Positions 63,384-64,000 of a stretch of DNA of 64,000 bases are shown here, one piece after another (the first letter of the stretch is position 1; each line of letters starts with the position of its first letter). This DNA comes from Rubrobacter marinus (lineage in GTDB: Bacteria > Actinomycetota > Rubrobacteria > Rubrobacterales > Rubrobacteraceae), in NCBI RefSeq assembly GCF_011492965.1, contig NZ_CP045121.1, positions 1,116,001 to 1,180,000 on the forward strand, given 5' to 3'. Both the position numbers and the translations under genes were made by a program. The notes below the pieces were generated by a model that saw nothing but the letters and a program-made list of their open reading frames with translations, ran no database searches and was not told the DNA's origin.

Positions 63384-64000
63384 CTAGAGTGCGCGCCTCG
63401 CGGGGAGTAGGGCCAGCAGGCAGACGGCGGCGAGGACCGAGTAGGAGAGGAGGTCGCCGCCGAGGTCCGAGAGGATGCCGCCCGAGGAGGCGCCCACGGC
63501 GTAGCCCGCGGCCCAGGCGAAGTTGGTGGCGCCGAAGGCGAGGGCGCCCTCGACGCCGGCCTTCTCGGCGGCGCGGGAGAACATCGAGGTGCCGGGGACG
63601 AGGGGGGCGTTGAACGCCCCGCCGGCGAGCACGACGAGGAGGGCGACGAGGAGGGGGGCACCGGCCCAGGGCAGCAGGATCAGGATGGCGAGCGAGGCGA
63701 GGAGGCCCGCGAGGATCGGAGGACGGTAGCCCCTCTTGTCCGACCAGCGCCCGAGCAGGGGATGGACCACCGACTCGACCGCGGCGGCGGCGAGAAAGAC
63801 GATCCCCACCGCGAGCGCCCCCCAGCCGAGGGCCGATAGCTGCAGGGGGGCGAGCACGGTGAGGACGCCGAAGAGCAGGGGCGAGAACCCTATAAACGCC
63901 AGGCCTACCCTGAGGTCGGGGCGCGAGAACGCGGCGAAGAACCCGAACAGGGAGCCCGAGCCCGTCGGCGCCGGTGCGGGGGTGAGCAGGACCCAGAGGG
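63384..64000 (-). CDS. MFS transporter, C-terminal part (5' end outside the window)
   Basis: The open frame continues past the right edge, so the N-terminal half is missing. Visible helices include LSALGWGALAVGIVFLAAAA, LLGRWSDKRGYRPPILAGLL with the MFS loop motif, and FGATNFAWAAGYAVGASSGG. The end is VLAAVCLLALLPARRAL. The substrate is unknown. Confidence 0.8.
   Translation of the reverse strand, partial: LWVLLTPAPAPTGSGSLFGFFAAFSRPDLRVGLAFIGFSPLLFGVLTVLAPLQLSALGWGALAVGIVFLAAAAVESVVHPLLGRWSDKRGYRPPILAGLLASLAILILLPWAGAPLLVALLVVLAGGAFNAPLVPGTSMFSRAAEKAGVEGALAFGATNFAWAAGYAVGASSGGILSDLGGDLLSYSVLAAVCLLALLPARRAL

Overview
The window is a high-GC chromosomal segment from a member of the Actinomycetota, most likely a Rubrobacter-like lineage. 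That placement is an inference from the GC-rich codon use, the actinobacterial gene order and the protein styles, because no 16S gene is present. It opens inside rpoC. A short hypothetical gene and a well-formed promoter follow, and then one long run of information-processing genes to about 22.9 kb: rpsL-rpsG-fusA-tuf, the S10/spc/alpha ribosomal operons, secY-adk-map-infA-rpmJ and rpoA-rplQ. A terminator closes it. Next come the vitamin-uptake ECF genes ecfA1-ecfA2-ecfT and truA.

In many Gram-positive bacteria truA is followed directly by rplM-rpsI. Here about 12 kb of accessory DNA lies between them (26.3-38.5 kb). It holds a complete pqqABCDE operon ending in a MntP-family membrane pump, a quinoprotein alcohol dehydrogenase with the D-x-D lanthanide-type metal signature, and a cupredoxin-like partner protein. 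It also holds a relic of an IS1182-type transposase, a flavin dehydrogenase, an MFS exporter, an M19 dipeptidase and a DUF2382 protein built on an 11-residue repeat.

From 38.5 kb the core resumes: rplM-rpsI-glmM, a DUF429 gene, hisF-hisIE-trpE and, on the opposite strand, a DAHP synthase of unusual domain make-up. plsY and a fatty acyl-CoA reductase/HAD fusion suggest lipid alcohol synthesis. The last 15 kb is mixed. It contains a zinc dehydrogenase/MOSC/LarA-like group, a lower-GC GIY-YIG gene, a DUF5615/DUF433 toxin-antitoxin-like pair and a tandem DUF488 plus putative dual-OB operon. It also contains a substrate-binding protein broken by an in-frame TGA, two HbpS/GlcG-like genes, the adhC-fghA formaldehyde pathway, a ParB-like gene, a DUF2182/DUF1326 pair and a partial MFS gene.

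The alcohol dehydrogenase, its cofactor operon and the adhC/fghA pair could together oxidise methanol or other alcohols through formaldehyde to formate.

Many essential genes (tuf, rpsJ, rplC, rpsE, rpmD, glmM, hisF and others) are split by single-base losses, nearly all in G or C runs. Because essential genes are hit and the correct frame resumes at once, I read these as homopolymer errors in the sequence and not as real pseudogenes. Such genes are annotated over their full inferred span.
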